Positions 51,324-60,355 are shown, counted from the stretch's first letter. The stretch: 64,000 nt of DNA from Chryseobacterium piscicola (GCF_900156685.1 NZ_FTOJ01000001.1:248001-312000), one strand, 5' to 3'. The notes: generated from the sequence alone by a model not told the origin. A program made the numbers and translations.

Positions 51324-53282
51324 ATGGAAACTAGAATTTTAGAGCTTTTGAAAGAGCCAAAAAATATTCAAAAAGAAGATCTTCAAATCTTGAGAGACGA
51401 GATAAAGGCATTTCCGTATCTACAAAGTGTACGTGCTTTGCATTTGTACGGAATCCATCTCTACGAATCTGAAAACTATCAAAAAGAACTTTCTAAAACG
51501 GCAGCTTATACTACCGATAAAAAAAATCTCTATCATCTCATTAACGGTAATATAGAGCGCCTTGCAATAGAGAAAACTACAGCTCCGGCTGTGAATGTTA
51601 TAGAAACTAAAAAAGCAAACCCTATCTACGCTCAAAGAACCGGTGGCTTCCCAATAAAAAGAAATGTGGAGCAAACAAGTTCAGAAGAACAATCCGCTTA
51701 TACTGCAATTCAACCCGAACCTGAGATTTCCAATAACCTGATTTTTGTGGAAGGCCAAAGAAATAGGATTCTTTTTGATGGTGAAGAAAATTTCTTGAAC
51801 GAAGAAAATAGTGAGAAAATAGATATAGAATCTAGTTTGGAAGCAGGAAATTTGGTGACAGGGAAAACAAATGTTGTAGATAATCTTAATGATGAGAAAC
51901 AAAACGAGATTGTCATTAATCAACCTGAAATTGAAGTTTTATCTCAAAACAATTTTACAGAAGAAGTTGAAGCAATTATTGAAGAAAAGGCCATTAGCTT
52001 TCAGGAAACTCCATCTCTTGAACTCAATACTCAGAATGAAATTAAGTTAGAGGAAAAAATTGTGGATGAAAAAGAGCTTTTTACCGCTGAAACAATTATT
52101 TCTGAAAATGGAATTCAATCACAAACCGAAAAAGAAAAAATTGAAGATAATTCTCAATTAAGTTTTCATGGCACAGAATCTTTTCTTCCTGAAGTAAAGA
52201 TTGAATCTAAAACTGAGGCGCAAAAAGAAAGCACTACTACACCATTGTCTACTTCAAACAAATATGAAGATGAAATGCGTCGCCTGATAGAACAGGTAGA
52301 GCAGAAAATGAAAGAGGCTAAAAAAGAAGTTGCGACTAAAAATGTTCAAGATGTTCAAGAGGAACAAGAAGATCAAAATAGCATCCAAATCAGCTATGCC
52401 GAAACTCAGTCTTTTGAAATTGAAACCAAGCCTCAAAATGATGATAAAGAAGTACAAAAAGTAGCTGATGAATTTCAAAAAGCTCCTGCTATAGAATCTG
52501 TTATTCATGAAGAGAAAAAAGAAAGAGAAACTACTGAAGAAGTGAAATCTGATTGGAAACCAATGTCTTTTGAAAATAAAACGCTGGATTCTGTTATTAT
52601 CAACGAGCATTTAAATTCAAAACAAGAAGAAGCAGTCATCAATCAACAAGAAATTGATACAAAAAAAACGCCCGAACTATCTGAACCTGCAAAAATTGAG
52701 CAAAACAAAGATGTAGTGTTAGAAAAAGATGGGGAAGAGATTGTAGTTGTTGATGATGTTGAGGATGATGTATTTGATAAGGGTAATCCAGGATTCAATC
52801 TTTCGTTTTTTGGAAATAATATCTCCACTTTTAGTAAAGCTTCTGATTCTAATACAGAGGAAGCTGAACCAAAAGCTGAAAAAGAAATTGAAGCAAAAAC
52901 TTCTATTGACTCACTAGAAAAAGCGAGTGTATTAGACAGTAATGTTCCCAATTTTATCAACACATGGCAAAGTTGGCTAAAAATAGATCGAACTGATGAA
53001 ATTGTAAAAGCCAAAACCGAAATTAAAGTTAAAGCAATTGAAAACTTCCTCGAGAACAATCCTAAAATCAGTCAATTAAAAGATGAGGTTACTTTTGTAG
53101 TAAAAGAGAAAACAGACGATATATCGCATTTGATGACAGAAACGTTTGCCAAGTTATATACTGAGCAAAAACTCTACACAAAAGCCATAAGTGCCTACCA
53201 AATTTTATGTGAAAAACATCCCCACAAAAAATCTTATTTTCAAGAAAAAATTCAGGAGATAAAAGACCTTAGAGGTAGATAA
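51324..53282 (+). CDS. large acidic low-complexity protein with TPR-like ends
   Basis: The gene starts 1 bp after lptE stops. The 652-aa product has a helical N-terminal part (residues 1-85, LLKEPKNIQKEDLQILRDEI, AFPYLQSVRALHLYGIHLYES), a central stretch of about 350 residues rich in Glu, Lys, Asn, Ile and Gln that looks disordered or coiled-coil, and a C-terminal helical part ending LMTETFAKLYTEQKLYTKAISAYQILCEKHP, a TPR-like repeat. No signal peptide, so it is probably cytoplasmic. No function recognised. Confidence 0.75.
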   Translation: METRILELLKEPKNIQKEDLQILRDEIKAFPYLQSVRALHLYGIHLYESENYQKELSKTAAYTTDKKNLYHLINGNIERLAIEKTTAPAVNVIETKKANPIYAQRTGGFPIKRNVEQTSSEEQSAYTAIQPEPEISNNLIFVEGQRNRILFDGEENFLNEENSEKIDIESSLEAGNLVTGKTNVVDNLNDEKQNEIVINQPEIEVLSQNNFTEEVEAIIEEKAISFQETPSLELNTQNEIKLEEKIVDEKELFTAETIISENGIQSQTEKEKIEDNSQLSFHGTESFLPEVKIESKTEAQKESTTTPLSTSNKYEDEMRRLIEQVEQKMKEAKKEVATKNVQDVQEEQEDQNSIQISYAETQSFEIETKPQNDDKEVQKVADEFQKAPAIESVIHEEKKERETTEEVKSDWKPMSFENKTLDSVIINEHLNSKQEEAVINQQEIDTKKTPELSEPAKIEQNKDVVLEKDGEEIVVVDDVEDDVFDKGNPGFNLSFFGNNISTFSKASDSNTEEAEPKAEKEIEAKTSIDSLEKASVLDSNVPNFINTWQSWLKIDRTDEIVKAKTEIKVKAIENFLENNPKISQLKDEVTFVVKEKTDDISHLMTETFAKLYTEQKLYTKAISAYQILCEKHPHKKSYFQEKIQEIKDLRGR

Positions 53283-53289
53283 AGATATA

Positions 53290-53313
53290 AAGCAGATCAA
53301 ACAAGATCTGCTT
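53290..53313. terminator. intrinsic terminator after the acidic TPR gene
   Basis: AAGCAGATC (53290-53298) and GATCTGCTT (53305-53313) form a 9-bp stem with a 6-nt loop, followed by a T-rich run; it faces the convergent DUF4126 gene as well. Confidence 0.7.
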
Positions 53314-53327
53314 TTATTTTATTATGT

Positions 53328-53930
53328 TTATCTGTGAGAAGAGCTCTTTGTTAAAAATTTTTTCATCAATTTTTTTCCTCTAATGATGATGAAAATAACC
53401 AAAATAATACTCAAAACAGCAGCAATAAATGGCGCAACCATTGAGACGATGGTCATAAAACCTGCTCCTGCGGTTTCCGTAGTTCCCACAAGGAAGTTTC
53501 CTGTTCCTCCAGTAGTGGCGGTAGATGCAGCTCGTATGCCTGCAAATCCTGAGCTTATCGTGGCTGCTGTTCCTCCACCCGCAACAATCGCCAAAGCCCA
53601 TTGCGGAAAGGTTCCCAAATCTGCAAACTGACTGGCAAATAGTATAGAGCCGGCAATGGTAGAAAGCGGTATAGCTACAGTGTCCAGAAGATGATCAACT
53701 AAAGGGATGTAGTAAGCCAAAATTTCAGCAATTGTGGCAATTCCTGTAGTAATCAACGTTGGCAGACCAGAAAGCCATTCAAAGCTATCACTTATAGGGA
53801 TCCAGCCTAGATAAGAACTGAGGCTTACGGCAAATAAAGGAAGGAAAACTCGGAATCCTGTAGCAGCAGCAAGACCAATTCCAAAGAAAGCACTTGCAAT
53901 AAAAGGGAAATAAGGTATATTGTCTAGCAT
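53328..53930 (-). CDS. DUF4126 family membrane protein
   Basis: The 200-aa protein has four to five membrane helices and the DUF4126 features: IASAFFGIGLAAATGFRVFLPLFAVS, LPTLITTGIATIAEILAYYIPLVDHLLD and GTFPQWALAIVAGGGTAATI. The family is widespread, integral to the membrane and of unknown function. It is monocistronic between convergent and divergent neighbours. Confidence 0.88.
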   Translation of the reverse strand: MLDNIPYFPFIASAFFGIGLAAATGFRVFLPLFAVSLSSYLGWIPISDSFEWLSGLPTLITTGIATIAEILAYYIPLVDHLLDTVAIPLSTIAGSILFASQFADLGTFPQWALAIVAGGGTAATISSGFAGIRAASTATTGGTGNFLVGTTETAGAGFMTIVSMVAPFIAAVLSIILVIFIIIRGKKLMKKFLTKSSSHR

Positions 53931-54099
53931 TTTGTTTTCAAATTTGTGAAATTTAAAATTACTAAAAAAATTAAACTTTTAAGAGAATTGTTCTAGTAGT
54001 TTAATTTATACCTTAAACAAGATTAAAATTTTAAAATCCATAATGATTTAAAAGGTCTTAGAAACATTAAACTTAAATCTAAAAATCAATCTCCAATTT

Positions 54100-54474
54100 T
54101 CACTTCCTACGCTGAGCCAAACAAAGATTAGTAAACTGAAGTTCAACTTCCTGAAAAGTTTGAGGCTTTTCCGATGAAGCCCAGAAGAGCATTGCATGCG
54201 ATTTTTCGCCGAAATTTTCTTTGTAAAGCTCCTTGTTTAAGCGGAAACATTCACGCAAAAGTCTTTTCAAGCGATTTCTGTCAACCGCTTTTTTAAAATA
54301 TCTTTTAGAAACAGAAACCCCTAGTTTTAGTTCAGAAATGGGTGTGTTTTCTTTGTTTTTGAGAATAATAATTCGCAGATTTCCTTGGGTTCTCCATTTG
54401 CCTTTTTCAAAAAGAAAACCAATATCCGTCTTGCTTTTCAACTTTTCAGCTGAAGGATATTTAAAGTTCTGCAT
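54100..54474 (-). CDS. rnpA: ribonuclease P protein component
   Basis: The 124-aa basic protein has the RnpA fold markers: FLFEKGKWRTQGNLRIIIL, LGVSVSKRYFKKAVDRNRLKRLLRECFR (RNR motif) and a hydrophobic C-terminal strand. It assists the RNA subunit in removing tRNA 5' leaders. In many bacteria it sits beside rpmH; here it overlaps the end of tcdA by 14 bp and lies in a tRNA-maturation unit with tatD-like and tcdA, a different arrangement that is plausible in flavobacteria. Confidence 0.95.
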   Translation of the reverse strand: MQNFKYPSAEKLKSKTDIGFLFEKGKWRTQGNLRIIILKNKENTPISELKLGVSVSKRYFKKAVDRNRLKRLLRECFRLNKELYKENFGEKSHAMLFWASSEKPQTFQEVELQFTNLCLAQRRK

Positions 54475-55207
54475 CGTCCAGATTTGTATTTTTTAATAGA
54501 TGATTAATTACTTCAGAGGCAGCATAAAGCCCAAAAATAGCAGGCATGTAACTTATTGTGCCGTAGAACGATCTTTTGTAATTGCTTCCATCTGTCATTT
54601 TTAAGCTGTCTTCATCTTGAATTTCGTCTGAAAATACACAACGAACTCCTTTATCTATTTTTTCTTTTTTCAGCCTTTTTCTAATTTGTCTTGCGAGATG
54701 GCAATGTTGCGTTTTGTGGATGTCACGAACGAGTACTTTAGACGGATCTATTTTTCCACCAGCACCCATACAGCTTACAATTTTTATCTTTCTGCGTCTT
54801 GCAGCGATAATAAGTGAGGTTTTTGGGGTCACGCTGTCTATACAGTCTAAAATGTAATCGAATTTTTCAGAATCAAGAATTTCAGCCATCCTTTCCGGAT
54901 TTAGAAACTCGTTGATCTTCTTCAGATTAAGCTTAGGGTTGATGTCTAAAAGCCGATCGCCAACCACATCTACTTTGTGCATTCCAACGGTAGAATGCAA
55001 AGCGGGTAACTGTCTGTTTACATTGGTAATATCTACGGTGTCACCATCTACAATTGTTATGCTGCCTACACCAGATCTGGCAAGAAACTCTGCGGCAAAA
55101 GAACCTACACCGCCCAATCCTACTACAAGAACAGTAGCGTTGTGAAGTTTTTCCAAACCCGTTTCTTTGATGAGAAGTTCTGTTCTTTCCAGCCAGTATT
55201 TATCCAT
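54461..55207 (-). CDS. tcdA: tRNA threonylcarbamoyladenosine dehydratase
   Basis: The 248-aa protein is an E1/ThiF-type adenylating enzyme: VVGLGGVGSFAAEFLARSGVG, DGDTVDITNVNRQLPAL, SCMGAGGKIDPSKVLVRDIHKT. TcdA (CsdL) cyclises t6A37 into ct6A in tRNAs reading ANN codons, such as the tRNA-Asn genes in this window. It lies between the tatD-like gene (8-bp overlap) and rnpA (14-bp overlap), so the three are one operon. Confidence 0.93.
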   Translation of the reverse strand: MDKYWLERTELLIKETGLEKLHNATVLVVGLGGVGSFAAEFLARSGVGSITIVDGDTVDITNVNRQLPALHSTVGMHKVDVVGDRLLDINPKLNLKKINEFLNPERMAEILDSEKFDYILDCIDSVTPKTSLIIAARRRKIKIVSCMGAGGKIDPSKVLVRDIHKTQHCHLARQIRKRLKKEKIDKGVRCVFSDEIQDEDSLKMTDGSNYKRSFYGTISYMPAIFGLYAASEVINHLLKNTNLDDAEL

Positions 55208-55826
55208 TTCTTATAGTTTCTAGATTTATAAAGATTTGCTCCTGAAGATTTTTACTAGTTATTTTTTTGATTTCAGATACTTTTTGATACAGTTCTGCGA
55301 TATCAAAATTTGAATCATCGGTCTCCAAAAACAATTTGTTTAAAGGAAAATCTTTCAAAGTATTTTGCAAAGATAAATTATACAAAACGGCTTTTCCAAA
55401 ACTGAGATGAAAATTATTCGATTGAAGGTCTTCTGCAATTTTTTTCTTCTTATTAAAACCATGAATAATCATAGCTTGGTTTGATTTTTTTCTAAACGGA
55501 ATCAATTCGTAAAACTTTCTTACACAATGTATTATTATGGGTTTTTTGAAATCGTTTGCAATTTTAATTTGCTCCAGAAAAACATGGTTTTGTACTTCAG
55601 AATCAGTTTCTACCAAAGAATCCAAACCGCACTCGCCAATTGCAAAGCATTCTTCAGAAATTGTGTGCTTTAACCACTGGAGTTGCTGATCAATATTTTT
55701 CGCCACAATGTTTTTCGGATGAATTCCGGCAGAGAAAGGGAAATCAGGAGCAGTATTAAAAAGTTCCAAATTATAAATTCCGTTGGAAAGATGAGGTTTG
55801 TGATGATGAAAGTCAAAATAAGACAT
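55200..55826 (-). CDS. TatD-family metal-dependent hydrolase (short form)
   Basis: The ATG at 55826 (MSYFDFHHHKP) is preferred because the -7 box ends 3 nt before it; an ATG one codon upstream directly touches the box. The roughly 209-aa protein has the metal ligands HHHKP, GECGLDS, IIHCVR, HGFN and LETDDSNFD of TatD nucleases, but is about 50 residues shorter than E. coli TatD. Likely a DNase or 3' exonuclease acting with two metals. It heads the operon with tcdA and rnpA. Confidence 0.85.
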   Translation of the reverse strand: MSYFDFHHHKPHLSNGIYNLELFNTAPDFPFSAGIHPKNIVAKNIDQQLQWLKHTISEECFAIGECGLDSLVETDSEVQNHVFLEQIKIANDFKKPIIIHCVRKFYELIPFRKKSNQAMIIHGFNKKKKIAEDLQSNNFHLSFGKAVLYNLSLQNTLKDFPLNKLFLETDDSNFDIAELYQKVSEIKKITSKNLQEQIFINLETIRNG

Positions 55827-55829
55827 CAT

Positions 55830-55837
55830 CAAAAGTA
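55830..55837 (-). promoter_or_regulatory. -7 promoter element of the tatD-tcdA-rnpA operon
   Basis: On the minus strand TACTTTTG is followed directly by ATGATG, so transcription should start inside or just before the start codons. Confidence 0.45.
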
Positions 55838-55855
55838 ATGAATTTAAGTTGTAAT

Positions 55856-55890
55856 ATTTTAAACAGTGGTTTGTAGATTTTGTTTAAAAT
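55856..55890. promoter_or_regulatory. inverted repeat between tatD and tetR genes
   Basis: ATTTTAAACA (55856-55865) and TGTTTAAAAT (55881-55890) are perfect complements separated by 15 nt, 31 bp upstream of the TetR gene. It could be the regulator's operator, though the spacing is wide and the sequence AT-rich. Confidence 0.35.
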
Positions 55891-55920
55891 TTTTATAACT
55901 TTAAGGCAAAGTCAGTTCGG

Positions 55921-56550
55921 ATGAAGAAAAAGTTCACGGAAAAACAAATTCATATTTTAGATATTGCAGAAGAATTAATTGCCAAGAAAGGGTATGAAGG
56001 TACTTCGGTGAGGGATATCTGTTCAAAAGCCAATATTAATGTCGCAATGATTTCATATTATTTCGGATCTAAAGAAAAAATGATGTCTTACCTCTATCAA
56101 TATAGGGTTTTGAAAACGAGAGAAAATTTTTCTGAATTTGCCGATACCATAAAATATGGCAAGCCAGAAATGCAAATGAAAGAAATGGTAAAATTTATCA
56201 TCGCTCAGCTTTTCAAATACAATTATTTTCACGGCTTTGTTACACAAGAACTAAGACATTCTGATCAAGTGAAAAATGAATTGTTAGATTGTTATCAGCT
56301 TTTTGTGAAGAAAATTGATGAAGTAATAAAAAAAGGAGTGGCATCCGGAGTTTTTACTTTTGCTCCAAAACCAGAAGATTTGCTTACAGTTATTATTGGT
56401 GCAGCCTTGTTTGTCATTAGAAACAAAAATTTTTATGAAATTTATGTTCCTCACAAAGATTTTGATTCCTATGATAAAGAAGCGGAAAAAAAGGTAAGAG
56501 TGAACACATTGATGACTGTTTTTGCAATTTTGGGATACGCTGTAGACTAA
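55921..56550 (+). CDS. TetR/AcrR family transcriptional regulator
   Basis: The 209-aa protein begins with a TetR helix-turn-helix: ILDIAEELIAKKGYEGTSVRDICSKANINVAMISYYFGSKEKM. The C-terminal ligand half is helical and specific to this protein. It is divergent from the tatD-tcdA-rnpA operon across an 88-bp region that contains an inverted repeat. No efflux or lipid genes are adjacent, so its target is unknown. Confidence 0.9.
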   Translation: MKKKFTEKQIHILDIAEELIAKKGYEGTSVRDICSKANINVAMISYYFGSKEKMMSYLYQYRVLKTRENFSEFADTIKYGKPEMQMKEMVKFIIAQLFKYNYFHGFVTQELRHSDQVKNELLDCYQLFVKKIDEVIKKGVASGVFTFAPKPEDLLTVIIGAALFVIRNKNFYEIYVPHKDFDSYDKEAEKKVRVNTLMTVFAILGYAVD

Positions 56551-56597
56551 TTTTACGTTAAATAATCATAAAAAAAAATCATTTGGCAAAAAAGTTT

Positions 56598-56605
56598 TAT
56601 TTTTG
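56598..56605 (+). promoter_or_regulatory. -7 promoter element of bamD
   Basis: TATTTTTG matches TAnnTTTG, 43 nt before the bamD ATG at 56649. Confidence 0.45.
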
Positions 56606-56648
56606 CAAATTAAAAGTTCGGAAAAATACCGAATCTGTTGAAATCTTT

Positions 56649-57644
56649 ATGAAAAAGTATATTTTAGGTATTTTCGCTGTAGCGGTACTTGCTGCCTGCA
56701 AAAGCACTCAGCAAAAAGCATTAACAAGTGCGGATAAAACTTTTATCCTCAAAACTGCCAACGAAAATTTTGCTAAAAAGAAATGGAAAAATGCTTTGGC
56801 ATTGTACGATAGACTTCCTAATCTTGTTGCAGGTACAGATGATGCACCGAATGTGGTTTTTAATTCGGCTTATGCCAATTATTACGACAAAAATTATAAA
56901 CTGGCAGGGCATCAATTTAAGAATTTTGCGGTAAGTTTCCCGCAAGACAGCAGAAAAGAAGAAGCTGCTTATTTGTCTGCTTTGTGCTACTACAATGGTT
57001 CCATGGATTATAATCTGGATCAAACTAGTACAGAATTAGCAATTAATGAGCTTCAAGATTTCTTAACCAATTATCCAAACTCTGAAAGAGGTAAAAACAT
57101 CAACACCATGATTGATGAGCTTACTTACAAATTGGAATTTAAATCTTACGAAAATGCAAAACATTATTATAAAATGGGAGATTACAAATCTACCGGTGTG
57201 GCATTTGAAAATGTTTTGGAAGATTTCCCAAGTACAAAGCTTCGTCCCAAGATTTATGATTATATGATGAATGCGCGCTACTCTCTAGCAATGGGTTCTA
57301 ATTATGAACTTAAAGACGAGCGTATTGAAAGTGCTTTAGCATTCACGAAACAAGTTGAAAAAGAGCTTCCAAATTCAGAATACTCTAAAACAGCTGTAGA
57401 TCTTAGAGAAAAACTTGAAAAAGAAAAGAAAGCTTTTGTCATCGTAAAGAAGCAAAACGAAGAAAGAATAGCTTTGTTTACAGAAAGACAAAAGAAATTG
57501 GCAGATCAACAGAAGCTAAAAACAAAAAACAACGAGCAAATCAAAGATCAGATGGATAACGAAAAGCAAGCAAAACAAATGCAGAGAGACAGTGCGGTAC
57601 TTCAAACCCCACCTCCCGCAGCTACTTTCAAAATCCAAAGATAA
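56649..57644 (+). CDS. bamD: outer-membrane assembly lipoprotein BamD
   Basis: The ATG at 56649 is preferred because it gives a lipoprotein signal (MKKYILGIFAVAVLAAC, Cys17); an upstream start would bury it. The 331-aa protein is a chain of TPR-like helices (FAKKKWKNALALYDRLP, AGHQFKNFAVSFPQDSRKEEAAYLSALCYY, ELQDFLTNYPNSERG), as in BamD of the BAM complex that folds outer-membrane proteins. The C-terminal 60 residues are a Lys/Gln-rich coiled coil. It starts the conserved block bamD-rpoZ-coaBC-porD-recN. Confidence 0.92.
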   Translation: MKKYILGIFAVAVLAACKSTQQKALTSADKTFILKTANENFAKKKWKNALALYDRLPNLVAGTDDAPNVVFNSAYANYYDKNYKLAGHQFKNFAVSFPQDSRKEEAAYLSALCYYNGSMDYNLDQTSTELAINELQDFLTNYPNSERGKNINTMIDELTYKLEFKSYENAKHYYKMGDYKSTGVAFENVLEDFPSTKLRPKIYDYMMNARYSLAMGSNYELKDERIESALAFTKQVEKELPNSEYSKTAVDLREKLEKEKKAFVIVKKQNEERIALFTERQKKLADQQKLKTKNNEQIKDQMDNEKQAKQMQRDSAVLQTPPPAATFKIQR

Positions 57645-57648
57645 GTTG

Positions 57649-57656
57649 TACATTTG
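57649..57656 (+). promoter_or_regulatory. -7 promoter element of rpoZ
   Basis: TACATTTG matches TAnnTTTG, 30 nt before the rpoZ ATG, with TTC at 19 nt as a weak -33 element. Confidence 0.5.
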
Positions 57657-57686
57657 CCATCTTAAATATAAATTAATTTTCTCAAA

Positions 57687-58010
57687 ATGAGCGTAAAAGA
57701 TACAAAAGCAGAAGTAAATACTATTACTTACGATAAAGACAAGATTGAAGCAAAAGTAGGATCAATCTATGAGGCGATTGTTATCATGGGCAAAAGAGCA
57801 GAGCAGATCAACGCAGAAATTCGTACAGAGCTTCACAATAAATTGGATGAATTTGCAGTGCACAATTCTACATTAGAAGAAGTTTTCGAAAATAGAGAGC
57901 AGATCGAAATCTCTAAACATTACGAAAAACTTCCGAAACCAACTTCTATAGCAATCGAAGAATGGTTAAACGGAGACGTTTACTTCAGAAAAACTGAAGA
58001 AAGAAAGTAA
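57687..58010 (+). CDS. rpoZ: DNA-directed RNA polymerase omega subunit (Bacteroidetes type)
   Basis: The 107-aa protein contains KVGSIYEAIVIMGKRAEQINAEIRTEL, the conserved helix of omega that clamps the beta-prime C-terminus, and the Bacteroidetes-specific tail with KPTSIAIEEWLNGDVYF. Its position between bamD and coaBC is conserved in the phylum. It has its own promoter box and a long terminator hairpin. Confidence 0.9.
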   Translation: MSVKDTKAEVNTITYDKDKIEAKVGSIYEAIVIMGKRAEQINAEIRTELHNKLDEFAVHNSTLEEVFENREQIEISKHYEKLPKPTSIAIEEWLNGDVYFRKTEERK

Positions 58011-58029
58011 CACAATAGGTGTTTTTATA

Positions 58030-58072
58030 AACAAAGGTCATAAAAGGAATTTTTCTTTTTATGACCTTTGTT
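58030..58072 (+). terminator. 16-bp perfect hairpin after rpoZ
   Basis: AACAAAGGTCATAAAA (58030-58045) and TTTTATGACCTTTGTT (58057-58072) are perfect complements with an 11-nt loop. There is no strong U tract, so it may slow or attenuate transcription into coaBC and not end it fully. Confidence 0.65.
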
Positions 58073-58131
58073 GATTACAGCAATGTGGTTCGCTAAAAAT
58101 TAAGTATTTTAGTGCTTTAAAATTATTTTTA

Positions 58132-59334
58132 ATGAGTATTTCAGGAAAAAAAATTCTTATTGCAGTATCCGGTGGCATTGCTGCTTACAAAATACATTTC
58201 CTGATTCGGGATTTAATAAAGCAAGGTGCAGATGTTCAGGTAATTATGACTCCTGATACAGAGCGGTTTGTAACGAAACTTAGTCTTTCAACTTTATCTA
58301 AAAAGCCAGTCTATAGCGATTTTTTCGGAGATAACGGAACCTGGAATAACCATGTAGAATTGGCTCTCTGGGCAGATGTGATGATTGTAGCGCCTTGCAC
58401 AGCAAACACCTTGGCCAAAATGGTTAATGGTATATGTGATAATTTGGTAATCGCTACTTATATGTCTGCAAAATGCCCAGTCATTATTGCACCAGCTATG
58501 GATTTAGACATGTACAAACATCCTTCTACACAAAAAAATATTGATCTTGCAGAAAGTTTTGGGCATATTGTTATCCCAGCAGAAAGTGGCGAATTAGCCA
58601 GCGGATTGGTAGGGCAGGGAAGAATGGCAGAGCCGGAAACTATTACAAAAACAATTGTGCAATTTTTTAATTTTAATCTGAAAAAAAATTTAGAAGGAAA
58701 AATAGTTTTGATTACTGCAGGACCTACTTATGAAGCAATTGATCCTGTGAGATTTATAGGAAATCATTCTTCTGGGAAAATGGGTTATTCGTTGGCGGAT
58801 GAAGCTGCGAGAAGAGGCGCAAAAGTAATTTTGATTTCTGGACCAAGTTCTGAGAAAGTATCTGAAAAAAATATTGAAATCCACAAAGTGACCTCCGCAA
58901 AAGAAATGTTTGACAAGGTTTTTGAATTCTACGATACGGCAGACATCGGTATTGCAAGCGCCGCTGTAGCAGATTATACACCGAAAATGGTAGCTACGGA
59001 AAAAATCAAAAAAAATGACGAAAGTTTCACCATCGAATTAATTAAAAATCCGGATATTCTGAAAACAATGGGTGAGAAGAAAAAACATCAGTTTCTGGTT
59101 GGTTTTGCTCTCGAAACTCAAAATGAAGAAGAAAATGCCATAGGAAAACTTCACAAAAAAAATCTCGATATGATTGTTTTGAACTCGTTGCGTGATGCCG
59201 GAGCAGGATTTAAAAATGATACCAACAAGATTAAAATTTTTACGCCCTCAGAAAAGAAAGAATTTGATCTTAAATCTAAAGATTCTGTTGCTATAGATAT
59301 TCTTGATTTCGTTGAAAATCAATATTTAAAATAA
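58132..59334 (+). CDS. coaBC: bifunctional phosphopantothenoylcysteine decarboxylase/synthetase
   Basis: The 400-aa protein has the N-terminal FMN-dependent CoaC half (VSGGIAAYK, catalytic His in WNNHVELALWADV, PCTANTLAKMVNGICDNL, AKCPVIIAPAMDLDMY) and the C-terminal CoaB synthetase half (ITAGPTYEAIDPVRFIGNHSSGKMGYSLA, ASAAVADYTP). It makes phosphopantetheine for coenzyme A. It precedes porD and recN in an order conserved in Bacteroidetes. Confidence 0.97.
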   Translation: MSISGKKILIAVSGGIAAYKIHFLIRDLIKQGADVQVIMTPDTERFVTKLSLSTLSKKPVYSDFFGDNGTWNNHVELALWADVMIVAPCTANTLAKMVNGICDNLVIATYMSAKCPVIIAPAMDLDMYKHPSTQKNIDLAESFGHIVIPAESGELASGLVGQGRMAEPETITKTIVQFFNFNLKKNLEGKIVLITAGPTYEAIDPVRFIGNHSSGKMGYSLADEAARRGAKVILISGPSSEKVSEKNIEIHKVTSAKEMFDKVFEFYDTADIGIASAAVADYTPKMVATEKIKKNDESFTIELIKNPDILKTMGEKKKHQFLVGFALETQNEEENAIGKLHKKNLDMIVLNSLRDAGAGFKNDTNKIKIFTPSEKKEFDLKSKDSVAIDILDFVENQYLK

Positions 59335-59371
59335 ATTTAATAAATTTCCGTTCTCAATCTTACTATTCGAA

Positions 59372-60274
59372 ATGAAAAAATACATCATCATACTTTTTCT
59401 GCTATTAATTTCTCATCTGTCGTTTGCGCAGGAAATTCTTGCAACAGTACAAGTTAATACTCAGCAGATACAGGGAAGTAATCAGCAGGCTTTTAAGGCT
59501 TTAGAGAAAAGTTTAAGAGACTTCATCAATAATACCAGCTGGACGGGTAAAAAACTCCAAAACTTTGAGAAAATAAAATCAAATTTCTCACTTGTATTAA
59601 GCGAACGAGATGGCAACAGATATCGTGGAAGTATTGTAGTGCAAGCGGTTCGCCCAGTTTACAACTCATCTTACGAATCGCCACTGCTCAATCTTCAGGA
59701 TACAAAATTTGCATTTGAATATGTAGAAAATGAAAATCTTGTTTTCAATGAAAGGCAATTTTCTGGTAAAAATTTAATCGATGTTATTAGTTTTTATGTT
59801 TACGTTATCTTAGGTTACGATGCAGACAGTTTTCAGTCTTCCGGAGGTACACAATATTTCGCAAAAGCACAGCAGATTGCACAAAATTCACAAAACAGAG
59901 GCTATGAAGGCTGGAATCAAATCAATGAGCCAAGAAGTCGTACCATTTTAATCGGGGAGATTTTAAATCCAAACATGAGCCAACTTCGTGCAACGATGTA
60001 CACGTATTACAGAGCAGGTTTGGATAATCTTTATAATCAAGATCAAAGCCAGGGCAAGAAGAATCTTTTTGATGCACTCATGCAGTTGAAAATGTATGAA
60101 AACAACTTTCAGCAGAATTATTTTTTCAATCTTTTTATAGATAATAAGAGCGATGAAATTTACAATGTTTTCAACTCAAACAACAATGGTGGAGTAAATA
60201 TTGCAGATTTGAAGCAACTCATGATTACATTTGCACCAAAATTTGCAGAAACCAAGTGGAATAAGTGGAAATAG
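59372..60274 (+). CDS. porD: DUF4835 / type IX secretion protein PorD
   Basis: The 300-aa protein has a signal peptide ending HLSFAQ and the DUF4835 sequence: EILATVQVNTQQIQGSNQQAF, SLRDFINNTSWTG, RYRGSIVVQAVRPVYNSSYESPLLN, VISFYVYVILGYDADSF. In Porphyromonas gingivalis the homologous PorD is needed for type IX secretion, so this organism probably has T9SS and may use it for gliding or adhesin export. The neighbours coaBC and recN are conserved beside it. Confidence 0.88.
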   Translation: MKKYIIILFLLLISHLSFAQEILATVQVNTQQIQGSNQQAFKALEKSLRDFINNTSWTGKKLQNFEKIKSNFSLVLSERDGNRYRGSIVVQAVRPVYNSSYESPLLNLQDTKFAFEYVENENLVFNERQFSGKNLIDVISFYVYVILGYDADSFQSSGGTQYFAKAQQIAQNSQNRGYEGWNQINEPRSRTILIGEILNPNMSQLRATMYTYYRAGLDNLYNQDQSQGKKNLFDALMQLKMYENNFQQNYFFNLFIDNKSDEIYNVFNSNNNGGVNIADLKQLMITFAPKFAETKWNKWK

Positions 60275-60355
60275 ATTCTTCTAATTATTTAATTGATTTC
60301 TTTTAATCAGCAACCTAACGCCCAAATTGTTATCGTTCTATTTAATATTTGTACT

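Noticed and set aside
53380..53631. Two overlapping ORFs inside the DUF4126 gene
   Set aside because: Both lie within a clear DUF4126 reading frame and have Cys/His- or Pro-rich compositions typical of wrong frames.
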